This document shows positions 23,458 to 34,330 of a stretch of 64,000 bases of DNA, piece by piece. The notes under the pieces are model-generated. The model did not search any database and was not told the origin of the DNA. It saw only the letters and a program-made list of their open reading frames with translations. Source of the stretch: Whalleya microplaca (taxonomy: Eukaryota > Ascomycota > Sordariomycetes > Xylariales > Xylariaceae); assembly GCA_022497155.1 (NCBI GenBank), contig MU385720.1, positions 124,001 to 188,000 of the forward strand. Direction: 5' to 3'. The position numbers were made by a program, and so were the translations under genes. Each line of letters begins with the position of its first letter. The stretch's first letter is position 1.

Positions 23458-24288
23458 ATGGCGTCCAAAGCCTTCAAGTTTCTGATAGGACCTAACGCCA
23501 GCCCTTTCAACGTCGACAAAGAGACATTTGCTGCCATTTCACCTGTTCTACGAACTTTGATGACAGGGAAGATGAGAGAGGCCATTGACGGCTGTGCAGT
23601 CTGGGAAGATGTCGAAGTAGACGACTTTGTTGGCTTGTGCGAATTTGCCTATACTGGCGATTACGCCGTACCCAACATTGACCAAACCGCCAAGAAATTC
23701 CCTGTCCGACCAAATGATGAAGCCGACATCGAGAAGTATTACAAGAACTTGAACATCATGCGAATTGTCGACTTCCCTTCGGTTTCACAGTCAGTAAGCC
23801 CCGGTTGCGGCCACACACTTTTCCTCCGGAAATTCAGGGAGAAATGCGTACCCTTGTCCAACATAAGACACTTAGCCGTGCCCAAAATCACGACTTCATC
23901 TCCGGACTGGACCGAAACTTTCATGCGTCATGCCAGAATGTACGTTCTAGGCGACAGATATGATGTCGAAGGCTTGAGAAACATCGCCTTCACCAGACTA
24001 GCGTGTGACCTCACACGATTCACCAATACTCCGGACAGTCTTCCCAGCCTGGAAAGCCTCATTCAGTTTATCTACGACAACACGGTCGAGTCCGACAGAA
24101 TCAGAGATATGCTTGCAATGTTTACAGCCTGCATATTCGAGAACCTGATTCTCCATCCTGTCATGAAGCATCTGTTTCACGAACACTTTGAATTCTCGCG
24201 CGATGTTCTTCAACATGTTGCAGAGCGCATGAGAGACCACACTGTGCCCCCCGTACAACTACAAACAGAATGCAGACGGTTTATATAA
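23458..24288 (+). CDS. BTB/POZ domain protein
   Basis: A single exon encodes 276 aa from the ATG at 23458 (MASKAFKFLIGP). An in-frame ATG at 23422 would add 12 residues without BTB features. The N-terminal 110 residues match the fungal BTB/POZ pattern: FLIGPNASPFNVDKETFAAISPVL, then LMTGKMREA, then a VDDFVGLCEFAYTGDY strand-helix. The rest is helical (MRHARMYVLGDRYDVEGLRNIAF and onward), the usual C-terminal part of these proteins. BTB domains mediate dimerisation or Cul3 recruitment. There is no Kelch, zinc finger or other effector domain, so its role cannot be inferred. Neighbours are functionally unrelated. Confidence 0.8.
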   Translation: MASKAFKFLIGPNASPFNVDKETFAAISPVLRTLMTGKMREAIDGCAVWEDVEVDDFVGLCEFAYTGDYAVPNIDQTAKKFPVRPNDEADIEKYYKNLNIMRIVDFPSVSQSVSPGCGHTLFLRKFREKCVPLSNIRHLAVPKITTSSPDWTETFMRHARMYVLGDRYDVEGLRNIAFTRLACDLTRFTNTPDSLPSLESLIQFIYDNTVESDRIRDMLAMFTACIFENLILHPVMKHLFHEHFEFSRDVLQHVAERMRDHTVPPVQLQTECRRFI

Positions 24289-24862
24289 GGCGTATATGAA
24301 CCGATTTTGCACCATCGCTCACCGCACCCCATTGGCATTAGTTACCCCTGACCGACATGAATGAGGGTGAACCATGACGATGCTCAAGGAATAATACTCT
24401 AGAGTGCTGAAGCTCTGGTTAGTTAAAGACGCTATATGGGGCTGCGGGTATCCTCTTTTCATATGGGTAGTAAACCTAGTCTAGTAAAGATCGAGCAGAA
24501 AATCTGATTTCCTCAAACAAGTCCGAGATCTTATACCAATGGACTACGTGCTCTCCAAAATTGTAATGCTCATGTGGCAAGCAATACATCACATAGAACC
24601 GTAGCAGAAACTCATAGCATAACCACGCTGACTATATACTAAATCAGGCATGAGAAAGTGAATACGCCATTCTGAACTTGCCTACGACATTCTTAACACC
24701 ATAGAAGACTGTGGCAGAGATAACTTGGTTTTAATCATAACTGTGATTTATCATTACATCACCCTGACCCTGACTCTCATGTCTCAGTATTTTGTTGTGT
24801 GATGGTGCCCACAAGAGATTTGATGCCATCAGGCGTAGAGCACCGTCGCGCAAACTTGATGC
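24289..24862. other. Intergenic, between convergent genes
   Basis: No coding frame, repeat or RNA gene is recognisable. It holds the 3' ends of the BTB gene and the minus-strand gene. Confidence 0.5.
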
Positions 24863-25874
24863 CTATGAGGGATGTGCCAGGGGAAGACTGTGATCTCGGC
24901 AATATTTATCTAGTTCTGTAATTGCTTGACTAGGCGATACTCGCTTGACTTCTTCATAACTCAGCTTTACGCTGGTGATGCTGCTGTCATCATGCACGTC
25001 GATGTTGCCATCCCAGTCAAAGCATAGAAGTACCACCCCGTCAGTGTCAAAGCCGGGTCTGTCGGCCAAGATAGCCAGCTGTCTGTGAGTCTCCGGATGT
25101 GACTTGCAGAACCACGGGAACAGACGGACAATCTCAGACAACCCGTCAGTGATAGATGAATAGTTCCCGCCCATTATGATGCGCCTGTGCTCCACAGGCG
25201 TATCTAGCCAGTTCGGTTCAAGTTGGTCGGGCAGATCCAATGCTGCGATTCTAATCAGTTCCTTCTGGTGTTCGGTTACCAACAGGAGACTTACCCTTTT
25301 CAACCAGACTGAAGCAGGCATATTGAAATCGGGGAGGCTCAGTAAAAGGCTGTTTGGGCTGGTGCTTTTCTGGTGTCCATGGCATGGCTCTATCGCCCCA
25401 CTCCCCCTCTTCCTCTTCCTTCAGATCCTCCCAGTCCATGTTTCCAATATCAAGGTTCAAACCCCAGCTGGCAGCCCAGTCAACACTACATCGCGCCTTG
25501 TCGGCTCGGTCCTGTTGTTCTTCCTGTCCTGTGTTGAGGTGCACCACTAGCACACCATCATTATCGTAATCCGCACTGATCGCCACAATGAAGTAGAGGG
25601 GATGTATTGAGTTATCCTGATCTCGGAGCCGGAGATGATAGTCGTATATGTCACGTAGTGCATGGTTGGCGAAGTCATGTTTAGGGGCCAGCTTGCAGGT
25701 GCCGAGGTTGATGCCTTCTGCTGCGTTTAATCGGTTCACAAGGATATCCAACGTGCTCTTGTCAAGGGGGAGGATTGAGTAGACAGCCTGTGCGTAGCTC
25801 CCTCCCGCAGTGCCACGATGCCGATCTTTGTTTGGGGCCGTTTTTGGCAGAGTGAGGTCTTGATCGGGAGCCAT
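24863..25874 (-). CDS. Unrecognised acidic protein, possible internal duplication
   Basis: Two exons on the minus strand, 25874-25295 and 25242-24863, are separated by a 52-nt intron with a GTAAGT donor, CTGAT branch and CGCAG acceptor, giving 320 codons (319 aa). The in-frame ATG at 25952 would add 26 residues; the later ATG is preferred because the extra residues look like translated leader. No known domain is recognised. A strand-like FIVAISADYDNDGVLVVHLN in the first half resembles LADRPGFDTDGVVLLCFDWDG in the second, each preceded by a helical region, which suggests a duplicated alpha/beta module. A very acidic linker (EDLKEEEEGEWGD) separates them. It has no signal peptide or membrane segment and is probably cytosolic. 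Confidence 0.7.
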
Positions 25875-26778
25875 ATTAACAATCACGGCATGGGAAGTTT
25901 CAGATTTGCCACAGATATATCTGACAATGTAAATTATGCAGCGAAAATGCAAGATCGAAAGTCAGTATTGGGAAATTGGGCGCCCGCGTGAAGTGATGCC
26001 AGCCAAGCTGTCGAGAGACCCTAGGGGTAATTTTATTGGAGTATGCTGTCACAACCTTATATCACTGCAGATCCAGCTTCTAATTATAGATATAGCTTAA
26101 CCATTCTGACATTATGCCTCGACCTTAGATTATTCGCCTGCTGTTCCGACTATAGGATATTCGACCTCGATAATGTTGTCACTCCTTTCGTCAGCCATCC
26201 TCTAGTGTTATACTAGATGCACGCATTACATAGCAAGATTTACTTCCAATATCAAGATAGAATTGTCATGTACACACTAAGAACTTTTCTTCCTTTTAAA
26301 CGGAATGATGGTCGTGTATAGACATAGTCTGTAAATCCCCGTTTCAATCTAATAGCATCATTTGTTTGCTTACAACATGCTGTGCCTTGCTTAATGATGA
26401 GCCGGGCTACCTTATGTCCTGTACTTACAATACTCGTCATTCATAAAAAGAATTTTCTTTGGTGCATTACATAACTTCACCAGTCACTTAAACTCCTAGT
26501 ACTTCGCGTGATATCTCTTACTTGATAGTGGTTATTTTATACTACCTTTTATCTTCTAGAAGTGTCATAAACTTCGTTACATCTATAGAGTGATTTATAC
26601 GTTAAAGGACTTTGGGGCATCGCATCTCAATATCGGTGCTTTAAATTTTTATATCTCAATTCTAAACTGTAGGTATTCAAGTGCGCCTTACAAGGAAAAG
26701 GTGAATGGCAGTAAAAAGCTACAAGAAAAAGAAAAATGACCAATAAACATCGCAAATTGCTTTTGGAGGCAAAAAAAG
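25875..26778. other. Intergenic region
   Basis: AT-leaning sequence without a coding frame of interest. Nothing recognisable except the tRNA at its right edge. Confidence 0.5.
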
Positions 26779-26860
26779 CTCCCCCGGACAGGCTTGAACT
26801 GTCAACCTCCTGATTTGCTTTATAACAGTCAGACGCGCTAGCCAATTGCGCCACGGAGGA
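26779..26860 (-). tRNA. tRNA-Asn (anticodon GTT) with an 8-nt intron
   Basis: On the minus strand a full cloverleaf can be drawn. The 7-bp acceptor stem is TCCTCCG with CGGGGGA (one T-G pair). The D-stem is GCGC/GCGC around AATTGGCTA. The anticodon stem is TCTGA with TCAGG, and a 5-bp T-stem GACAG/CTGTC encloses TTCAAGC. The anticodon loop starts CT-GTT-A and is 8 nt too long, with extra TAAAGCAA directly after position 37, the canonical place for nuclear tRNA introns. The discriminator base is G. Mature length would be about 74 nt before CCA addition. The anticodon is read as GTT (Asn); a different loop register is less consistent with pairing. Confidence 0.85.
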
Positions 26861-28056
26861 TTGCTGATGCCAAGCTGTTTTAAGTTGATTTATATAACGG
26901 TGAATAACATCAACACACACAAGGATAATGCACTAATCGCGAAATTCATACATTATTCTACACATGAGGCTTAGTTCGAAGCTCCTGGCTGGATTTTCAG
27001 GGCTTTTAGTCTCTGGTACCTTGGTTCTACAGTACTGTGTATTGGTAGCTTACGGATTAGATGCCGAGTTAACACTACGTCCTTTCCCTCTGGCGTCCCA
27101 TTGAGCATACCTTATCCACTAGTCCATCCTGGGCTGCGGCCGATGCAAACTTGTCACTCATTTGTATTGCATAGTGTATACGGCCTGTCGCAGTCTTTGC
27201 GTTGTGTGAGCGTGTTGTAGAGTGTCTTGTCAAGACCACTACGTAATCTCGATGTTAATCTTAACTGGAAGGAACTTGTCTTCGGCATCATCAACCCCGG
27301 TCTTGAGTTTCAAAAAAGAAAAAATATAAAAAAAAGTGAGTGATCCGAGGGGTGAACCCCGAACCATTAGTAGAGCCAGCAAGGCACCTCGAAGGAATTT
27401 TCAACTTGCCTACCTAGGTAATTTCTAACATCAAGGTACGTACCCTGTCCTACACCCTGCTACATGTGTACGTTTGCCCTATTTGTGATTTCCTCGGGAA
27501 GAAGAGGATAGTACTTCAATGAGGGAAAAGAACTTGATCCATGGACCGCCGAGGAAGAAGGTCTTGTTGCTACCCCTATTACTGTCGACTATGATCTGGT
27601 ATGAAATTGGCGGCTGCTAGGCTGTCCCGAAGAATCAGATATCCAGCTATACTGAGACGTTAATCGGAGTGCAACTAAATGATCACTATAGGAGTGTGGT
27701 CCCAAGCATACGTCAAGAAAATTAAATTTCTACTAATGTCTGGAATATTGATACAAATGAGTTGCTTACGCTACAGGGGCGACCCATTACTTCTACTGAG
27801 AACTTCGCCGGACATTGATATCTGCAAGTTTGAGTAACTCTTTTTTATTGCAAATGGACCTATTGGCCTAATGGACTATACACCCTATCTAACCACGACT
27901 AGCCATGGAGTCCACGGCATCTATGAGAGATACCAGCATGTATGTTCATGGCAGGGTCGTCAGCCAAGACAAGCAATAACACGTCAACGACAATATATAT
28001 ATATATATATATATTTCAACGCCATTTTTAGTGATTCTAGAGTTGATGTTCAATCC
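26861..28056. other. Intergenic region with an AT dinucleotide microsatellite
   Basis: No gene is recognised. An (AT)n run of about 22 bp sits at 27992-28014, and TAGGTA-type words occur near 27410-27440. The right end is the 3' flank of the chitinase gene. Confidence 0.55.
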
Positions 28057-29667
28057 TCAATTGCACTTTCCGAACCCCTTCTGGCAGCCTGTACCGCAGT
28101 GGGCACTGGTGCTGCCACACCAGCTCCACTGGCTACAACAGTATGGGCTACCACAAGTGGTCCCGAAACCAGTACCACACTGCCCATCAGTCGAAAGGCG
28201 GGCAGTAGGTGAAGGAGACGCAGTAGCCGGGTGTCCCTGGGCCGGAGCTGGCGGTGGCACTGGCGGTGACGCCTTGTTCACCTGAGTAGTCTGAGAAGTC
28301 TTGATCGTTTGAAGTGTCTTAGTCGTCTGGGGGGTCTGAGTGGGTGTGCTAGACGTCTGCTTATACTTCTCGTCAGTCCACGTCTCTCGCATAATCTAGA
28401 CTTACGAGGTATATATATGTATCTAGCTATGCACCCCGTAGATAGGAGTCAAAATGGGAAGTCGAGATAGGAAAGTCAAAATGCACTCACCGAGCAAATC
28501 TTCGGATCCGCAGCCGCAGCATTCAACCCAGCCTTCACAGCCTGGTAGAAGTTCTTCCCATCGACCACATTCGCACTCGCATACGTCGCCTCCCAGACCG
28601 CCACACCACCGAAACTCGGCCGGCAGTAATACGCACTCGCCAAGCTCTGCGCCTGAGCGACACTCACCTCCGAGCCCGCGTTCGCCGCGGCCGCGGACCC
28701 GGGCAAGCCGATGTACAGACGCGCGTTCTGGCTGTACTTCGTGCCCGCGAGGAAGGCGGCCCAGGCATCGAAGGTGAAGCCGGCATTATTCACAGTGCCG
28801 CTCCCGGCCTTGTAGTTCGCATTGGCATTGGCCCAGCTGCGTGCGGAGCACTGCGGCGTGTTGTAGAACTGCACGAACAAGATATCGAACTGCGCGGCGG
28901 CGAGCACGTCCTTGAGGTTGGCGTCGGGGACCACGCACTGCGGCGACGCCGTCAGGTAGAAGGTGCGGCCCGTGACGGTGGTGTACAGCTCGCGCAGCTT
29001 GGCCACGAGGGCGCGGTACCCCGCGCTGGCGTCCGTCGCCGGGTGCTCGATGTCGAGGTCGAAGCCGTCGATGACGAAGCCGGGGGTGCCGGGTAGGTCG
29101 AAGGGCCGCGGGTGGCCCTGGCTGACCCAAGGGTCCTGGCGCGGGCCGAACATGCTCCACAAGAGCGAGGCGAAGGCCTCGCCGTCCGCGACGCCGGTGA
29201 GCTGGTATGCGCCGGTGTCGCCGCCGAGAGAGAGCAGGATCTTCTTGCTGGGGTTGCCGGCCTGGCGGCAGGTGTTCAGGTCGCGCTGGAGCGCGGGACA
29301 CTTGAGGAGCTGGTTGTTTGCGGGCGTGTTGGTGCCACCGTAGCCTGGGCCCGGGTAGGTGTCGCCGCCGCACTGGTTGCCGAAGTTGATGCCGGGGTAG
29401 CCATTGGCCTGCTGCGGGAAGAGGTGCACGAAGGAGAGGATGATGATGTCGATGTCGGGATCAGCACAGTATGTGCTCAGCGGCTTCTGGTTGGGTCCTT
29501 GGCCCTGTATTTTTTTATCAGATATGAGATGAGTTGATGGTGATATGAGGGTGAGCGCTTACGTAGTAGACGGCGACGTTGTTCTTCGATCCTGCGTTGA
29601 TTGTTGCAAGAGCGACAGGAGTCAGGATGGCTGCCAGAAGCAGACCAAAGATGCCACGAGCCATCAT
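28057..29667 (-). CDS. Secreted GH18 chitinase with C-terminal CBM18
   Basis: Three exons on the minus strand (29667-29563, 29504-28491, 28395-28057) give 486 codons (485 aa). Residues 1-22 form a signal peptide (basic start, [13 protein letters not shown] core). The catalytic domain shows SLGG at about 127 and the GH18 active-site motif DGFDLDIE at 181-188, with the acid/base Glu present, so an active beta-1,4-chitinase is expected. The N-terminus ([14 protein letters not shown]) places it in the class III, plant-type subgroup. A Thr/Ser/Pro linker with [18 protein letters not shown] repeats leads to about 41 C-terminal residues with eight cysteines (QCG, TTCG, YCC, WCG, HCG, GC, KC), a hevein-type CBM18. 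Likely targets are fungal cell wall or exogenous chitin. Start is ambiguous between two adjacent Met codons at 29667 and 29664. Confidence 0.92.
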
Positions 29668-30085
29668 GACGATGAATATTCCAGTGAAGAAAATAATGAA
29701 TACGGGAGAATAGGGACGTTTAAAAGGTAAACCCCAGAGGAGGCCTAGAACTGTCTTCGTGGAGTTGTGTCTCAATAAACGTGGGAAACATTCCACGGAG
29801 AGTGAGCGCCAACCACGCGAAAACTGTTTGATAAACAATTCAAATTGCTTAAAATGCGTCTATTGGTGATCCTAGCGGAACTTCCTCCCACGTGTGTCTA
29901 TCTCATAAGGGCCACCACCAAAAATGTTGGCCAAGTTTGTAGACTCAGACGTAGCTTCCAGATCGCAGATACCCGCGTTCTCGGGTGGCCAGCACCAGCA
30001 CGTATACAAGAGGCCTCATTTGCGGCAATCCGTGACATTTCAGTTGGCCGCATCCAAGTCTATCTCATCCGCTCGCCCAAAAACT

Positions 30086-31545
30086 TCACTCCTTCCCCCA
30101 TCTCGATGTCTCATCTCCGCCCTCCCACGACTTCTCCACATATCCCAGCACCTTCTTGACCTCGTCAACCTTAGCCTGGTCGCCGGTATTCTTTCCGATG
30201 TTGTCGCTAATCTTGATAGCTGGGTTGCCATCGGCAGAACTTATCTTGATGACAATATTGAGTGGTACAGATTTCTTGCCCGTGGTGAGCTGAGTGAAGT
30301 CATTGGTCAAAAATGTGCCAACACCAAACGTCGGCTGGAAGCCTTGCGCTTCCGATACCCGTTTGTACTCAATACATTTTTCAATGTTGAGTGAGTCAGA
30401 GAAGACGATGGTCTTCTTATCTTTAATGCCCTGGCTTTCATAGAACTCTCGCATTATCTTGACAAACTCCGCGGGATCACCTGAGTCTTGGCGCACACCG
30501 GCGAAGGCCTCGGCATAGCTCCGGGACGGGGACGTTGGCTGCTTGCTTTCGTCTGCCTGTGGAATATTTGGGGTATCGGGAAGGTAGCGAACGGGTTTGC
30601 TGAAAGCTCTCAAGAAGGATGGTGTACCGAATGTGTCCGTCAAGGCGATTCCCAACACGCCTTCGCCAAAACAGCCAACCCAGCGACGCAGCGCTTCTTC
30701 GGTAGCGCTCTCGTAGTCATTCGTGATAGCCGCAATTCCCATGAACCATTCGTGTGCTACTGTGCCAACAGGGGGGAGGTTGAATCGCATGGCCAGGTGG
30801 ACATTGCTGGTACCTGACAGCTTGCCCGGCAGGCCGCGCTTCTCAGCATCCTTGCTGGCCTTGACCAAACCTCGGAAAACCAACGCTTGGGTGTGATAAT
30901 CTCTTCGTCTGCGAGTGCCGAATTCAGAGAATATACACCCCGCCTCCAACAGCTGTATGCCCTTCCCGTATGCCTTGTCTTCTTGTCCGTCATAATTCCA
31001 GTCCCGGTCCATGAACTTGAAGTAGGCCTCGGACGTTAGGGCGAGAAGCGGGATCTCATAAAGGATCGTATCTACCCATTTGCCGCGAATTTCGATGTGG
31101 ATATCGCCCAGTTCATCTTCAGCTCCTGTATCCTCTCCAACAGGCTGGAATGTGGGAACCAGCTGCTCACGGGGCTTGAGTCGGAATTCCTTCAGGAAAT
31201 CAAGGTACGCAGGGGACAGATATTTGCAGTGCGTCTGCAGAAAGCGCAGTTCGTCGTCCGACAGCGAGATGTTACCGAGTTCTTACAAAAGAGAGTCTTT
31301 GTCAGCAAAGTGGGAGATAAGGCTGCGGTATCGGGAGAGGGATGCTCACTGCTAATCTGCTCGCATAGCCAGGCGAAAGCCTTCCGCGACAGCTTCTTCT
31401 CTGGCGTACGGTTGGTGAACGCATATGTTACAGGCACGTGAGGATAGTATTTGAAGACGGCGCATTGCATGGTAAGTTTGTACAAGTCAGTGTCGAGGAA
31501 GGAGATCACTCCCTCCGGGAAGGGTGTCGACCAGTCGAAATCCAT
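30086..31545 (-). CDS. NPT1: Nicotinate phosphoribosyltransferase
   Basis: Two exons on the minus strand (31545-31350 and 31281-30086) give 464 codons (463 aa), normal for the family. It converts nicotinate and PRPP to nicotinate mononucleotide, the first step of Preiss-Handler NAD salvage. Landmarks are LDTDLYKLTMQCAVFKYYP at the N-terminus, FTNRTPEKKL, EFGTRRRRDYHTQALV, a SGTSNVHLA segment, TDTFGTPSFL, the VRQDSGDPAEFVKIM phosphate-binding segment and VFSDSLNIEKC. The intron has a GTGAGC donor and TAAG acceptor. It is divergently oriented to the Sec61 beta gene with about 970 bp between start codons. No lesion is seen. Confidence 0.93.
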
Positions 31546-32513
31546 CTCGATTGTATTTGTATTTCACACAACAGAACCAAAAGGGGTTTTAGGGATATGG
31601 GACACAGATACTTGTCTGTTCTGAGAAAGATAGATATCCAATATTTGGATACCACTCTCTCTCAAAAAATATAGTTGTAGATGGTGATAGATAGTGGGAT
31701 AGCTAGTGGGAGATTAAGTTGATATAGCGGGGAGCTCTGGCATGCTTATAAAGCCCTCCTAGTTGCCATGTCTTAAACACTTCTTATGGTGAGTTGAAAG
31801 GGTTTGAAAGAAGGGATCTATGAAAATGACTCAATTCATTGGCTAGTCTTGTTATATCTCATGCGAATGAATGTACGCAGCCTGCGGCGTGCCGGTTTCC
31901 AGTGGAATGCGTCAACCCCACATCGACTTACGCATACCATATGTACCTCTTTTCTAGGTGATGAGTCCCCTAACCATCTGTTGGTAAAGAGAGAAAGAAG
32001 GTGGGGGAGGGGGGTCATGATCTGCTTTTCAACGGTTCATGGTTCATGTTGTCTCACATGCTGACAAGGAGGATAAATGCAAGTATTAGCAGGGGGGACC
32101 TTGAGGACCCTGGAAATCCCGACCCAACTACGGATGTACGCGTACCTAGGTACATGTACTTAGGTAAGCACACAAATGTGGGTTTATCGGCAGCCGGACA
32201 AAGTAAATATCCATCTAGCCTATATGTAGCTGCCCGGCAGATGCCCAAGTGCCGGACAGCTGCAGACCGACGCCTGGGCCAGCTGGGCTTGGGCCAGGCT
32301 TGGCAAGTTTCCAAAATCGTGGCCTCAATTCATCAGTTCAATTGAACCCCGGATTTTTTTTGGACAGCTGGAACAACCACGCCATCTAAAATCACACGCG
32401 ACCTTGTTTTCCCATCTACCTTCACTACTTTCACCTCCTTTATCTTGAAATCATACACACAGAGTTCCTTACGTGTTTCTTGTCACCTTTGTCGCCTTCC
32501 TTCTATCTCAACC
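31546..32513. promoter_or_regulatory. Divergent promoter region of NPT1 and SEC61 beta genes
   Basis: The interval contains no coding frame of note. A cluster near 32140-32165 reads CGTACCTAGGTACATGTACTTAGGTA. CT-rich leader sequence (CTTCACTACTTTCACCTCC and following) lies just before the Sec61 beta start, typical of highly expressed fungal genes. The promoter role is inferred from position. Confidence 0.5.
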
Positions 32514-33126
32514 ATGGTACGTCCATCTATGATGCTCCTGCTCCTCGCGTCGCAAAAGCCAGATGAACAACACACTTCGCTTGCAGCTGCATATCGTGTT
32601 TCAACGACATGTCTTCAACATCCAGAAGTCTGACACTGCTGGTATACGGATCCGTACTGACATCTAAAACCTGCATAGTCTTCTCCACGCCCCGACTCCC
32701 CCGTCAACTCGCCTGCCGCGACTGGCTCCAGCACCGGCCGTCCCACGTCGCCTGCTCCCCCGGGAGGTGCCCGAACTGCCATCCGAAGAAGAGCGGCCGC
32801 CGATCAGAAGGAGAAGATTGCCAATGCGCGACCGAGCAGCACGAGGGCCGCCGGTGCCGGTGGAAGCAGCAGCACGATGCTCAGTACGTGGAAAAGGGGT
32901 ATATCCAGCGCGACACGCGGTGCTAACGGTCATCAGGGCTCTACACGGACGAATCGCCCGGCTTGAAGGTCGACCCCGTCGTCGTCCTCGTTCTCTCTTT
33001 GGTCTTCATTTTCAGCGTTGTTGCCTTACATAGTACGTTGGGCCTTCTCTACTCGAACTACCAAGGGGGACGTAGCTAATGGTGTCTCCAGTCATTGCCA
33101 AGATCACCCGACGATTCTCCAGCTAA
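32514..33126 (+). CDS. SBH1: Sec61 beta subunit (ER protein translocon)
   Basis: Four exons (32514-32516, 32679-32883, 32937-33032, 33092-33126) give 113 codons (112 aa), the normal length. The first coding exon is only the start codon: ATG is followed immediately by a GTACGT donor. The protein starts MSSPRPDSPVNSP, then a conserved basic motif (AIRRRAAADQKEKIANARPS), STMLRLYTDESPGLKVDP, and one C-terminal transmembrane helix (VVVLVLSLVFIFSVVALHII) before a short KITRRFSS tail. This is the tail-anchored Sec61 beta layout. It acts with Sec61 alpha and gamma in co-translational import into the ER. The exact size of intron 1 is inferred from the MSSPRP start. Confidence 0.92.
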
Positions 33127-33812
33127 ACGAACGACGGTGGTTGAGATACTATAATGCGGATGATGTGTGGTTTACCGTAGACGGCGCGGCTATACTTGCA
33201 TAGCTGCGACTCTCGACTAGACCCTCGGAGGCGGCTGGTGGAGGCTGGCAAATGCCAACATCAGCACTAATTTTGGACGGGATTCATTTACTTGTCAAGG
33301 ACCAAAACTCTCAGGCTTTGGTGGTCCGGTCCATGTACCATATAAAAAACTAGGCAGGCTCATGCAAAATTTCCTTTGCTGCTTCTAAAGACTCGCAGAA
33401 TAGACGTTCTATGTGAATCCGCCAATGCTGAAACCCATGAAGAAAATCTGATAACTGGACTATTCGATATGATAACAGTTTTCGTGAGCAGGTTCCTTAC
33501 GGGTCATGATATCGAGCAAATCGTCTCACACAATTTCGTGGTCGTCTTCGGGAATAAGACGCAATATGAGACAAGATGATTATACGCATGATTGTCGATT
33601 GAGGGCATATTAACATTGCAACCGCGACCGAATATAGAAATATGGGATGGGAAACTGGCTGGATATCTTCCTATACTTGAAGAGCAAGATGAACCTCGCT
33701 ACATATCATTCTCGAGAGGCACAAGGACTATCATGTAGCACACGGAGAGTGCAAACTATATCTACGTATTAGCAGTCAATTAGCTTCCATCTACCTACTT
33801 ACGGCCATCTAT
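33127..33812. other. Intergenic region
   Basis: It holds the 3' flank of the Sec61 beta gene. No other gene or repeat is seen. Confidence 0.5.
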
Positions 33813-34330
33813 CTACTCATCAAAAATAGATACTACCCAGACTCGCTCCGATTGTTGTACGCCTCTGCCGCCAAAGTTGCCGCACGAGAACTGGAAGGGC
33901 CCGGCCGTGTCCTTGCGCTGGGTTAGGTGTGTGGGCTGGGCAGGATTGTTCCTGGTAGTGGTGTTGTGGTGACATGGTCAGCTCGTGCCCCTACCTGTCC
34001 GGTGTGTCGTCCCGGATCCCATCGCACGCGTGTTTTTGGTTGAGCACGACATTGATGTGCGCGGTGGTTCTGTATTGAGTCGAAGTCGAACTGCTCATAG
34101 GCCACGAAGGTGAGTTTGATGTTGGCGTTGATGACCGAGATCTCGCGTAGTACCGGCTCACGAAGATCAGATGAGCGGCAGAGTCGTAGGCGAGCGTGAG
34201 GACCGCCGTAGCATTAAGGCCCTGTCATGAGAAATATGCACACCTTGATGTAGTCGAAGGCTGACCCGGCCTTGTTGTAGGTTATAGTGAGGCTCAAGGA
34301 TGGATGGGTGTTCTATGAACCTACGGTATA
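33813..34330 (-). pseudogene. Decayed, unidentified gene fragment
   Basis: On the minus strand protein-like segments follow each other in order but in changing frames: SLTITYNKAGSAFDYIK, GLNATAVLTLAYDSAAHLIF, EISVINANIKLTFVAYEQFD, AHINVVLNQKHACDGIRDD and LTQRKDTAGPFQFSCGNFGG, ending at a TAG at 33813-33815. A stop follows DDTPDR and at least two frame changes are needed, with no splice sites at most breaks. It is GC-richer than its flanks. The family is not recognised; the beta-rich composition could suit a small secreted or lectin-like protein, which is a guess. No intact 5' end is visible. Confidence 0.4.
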
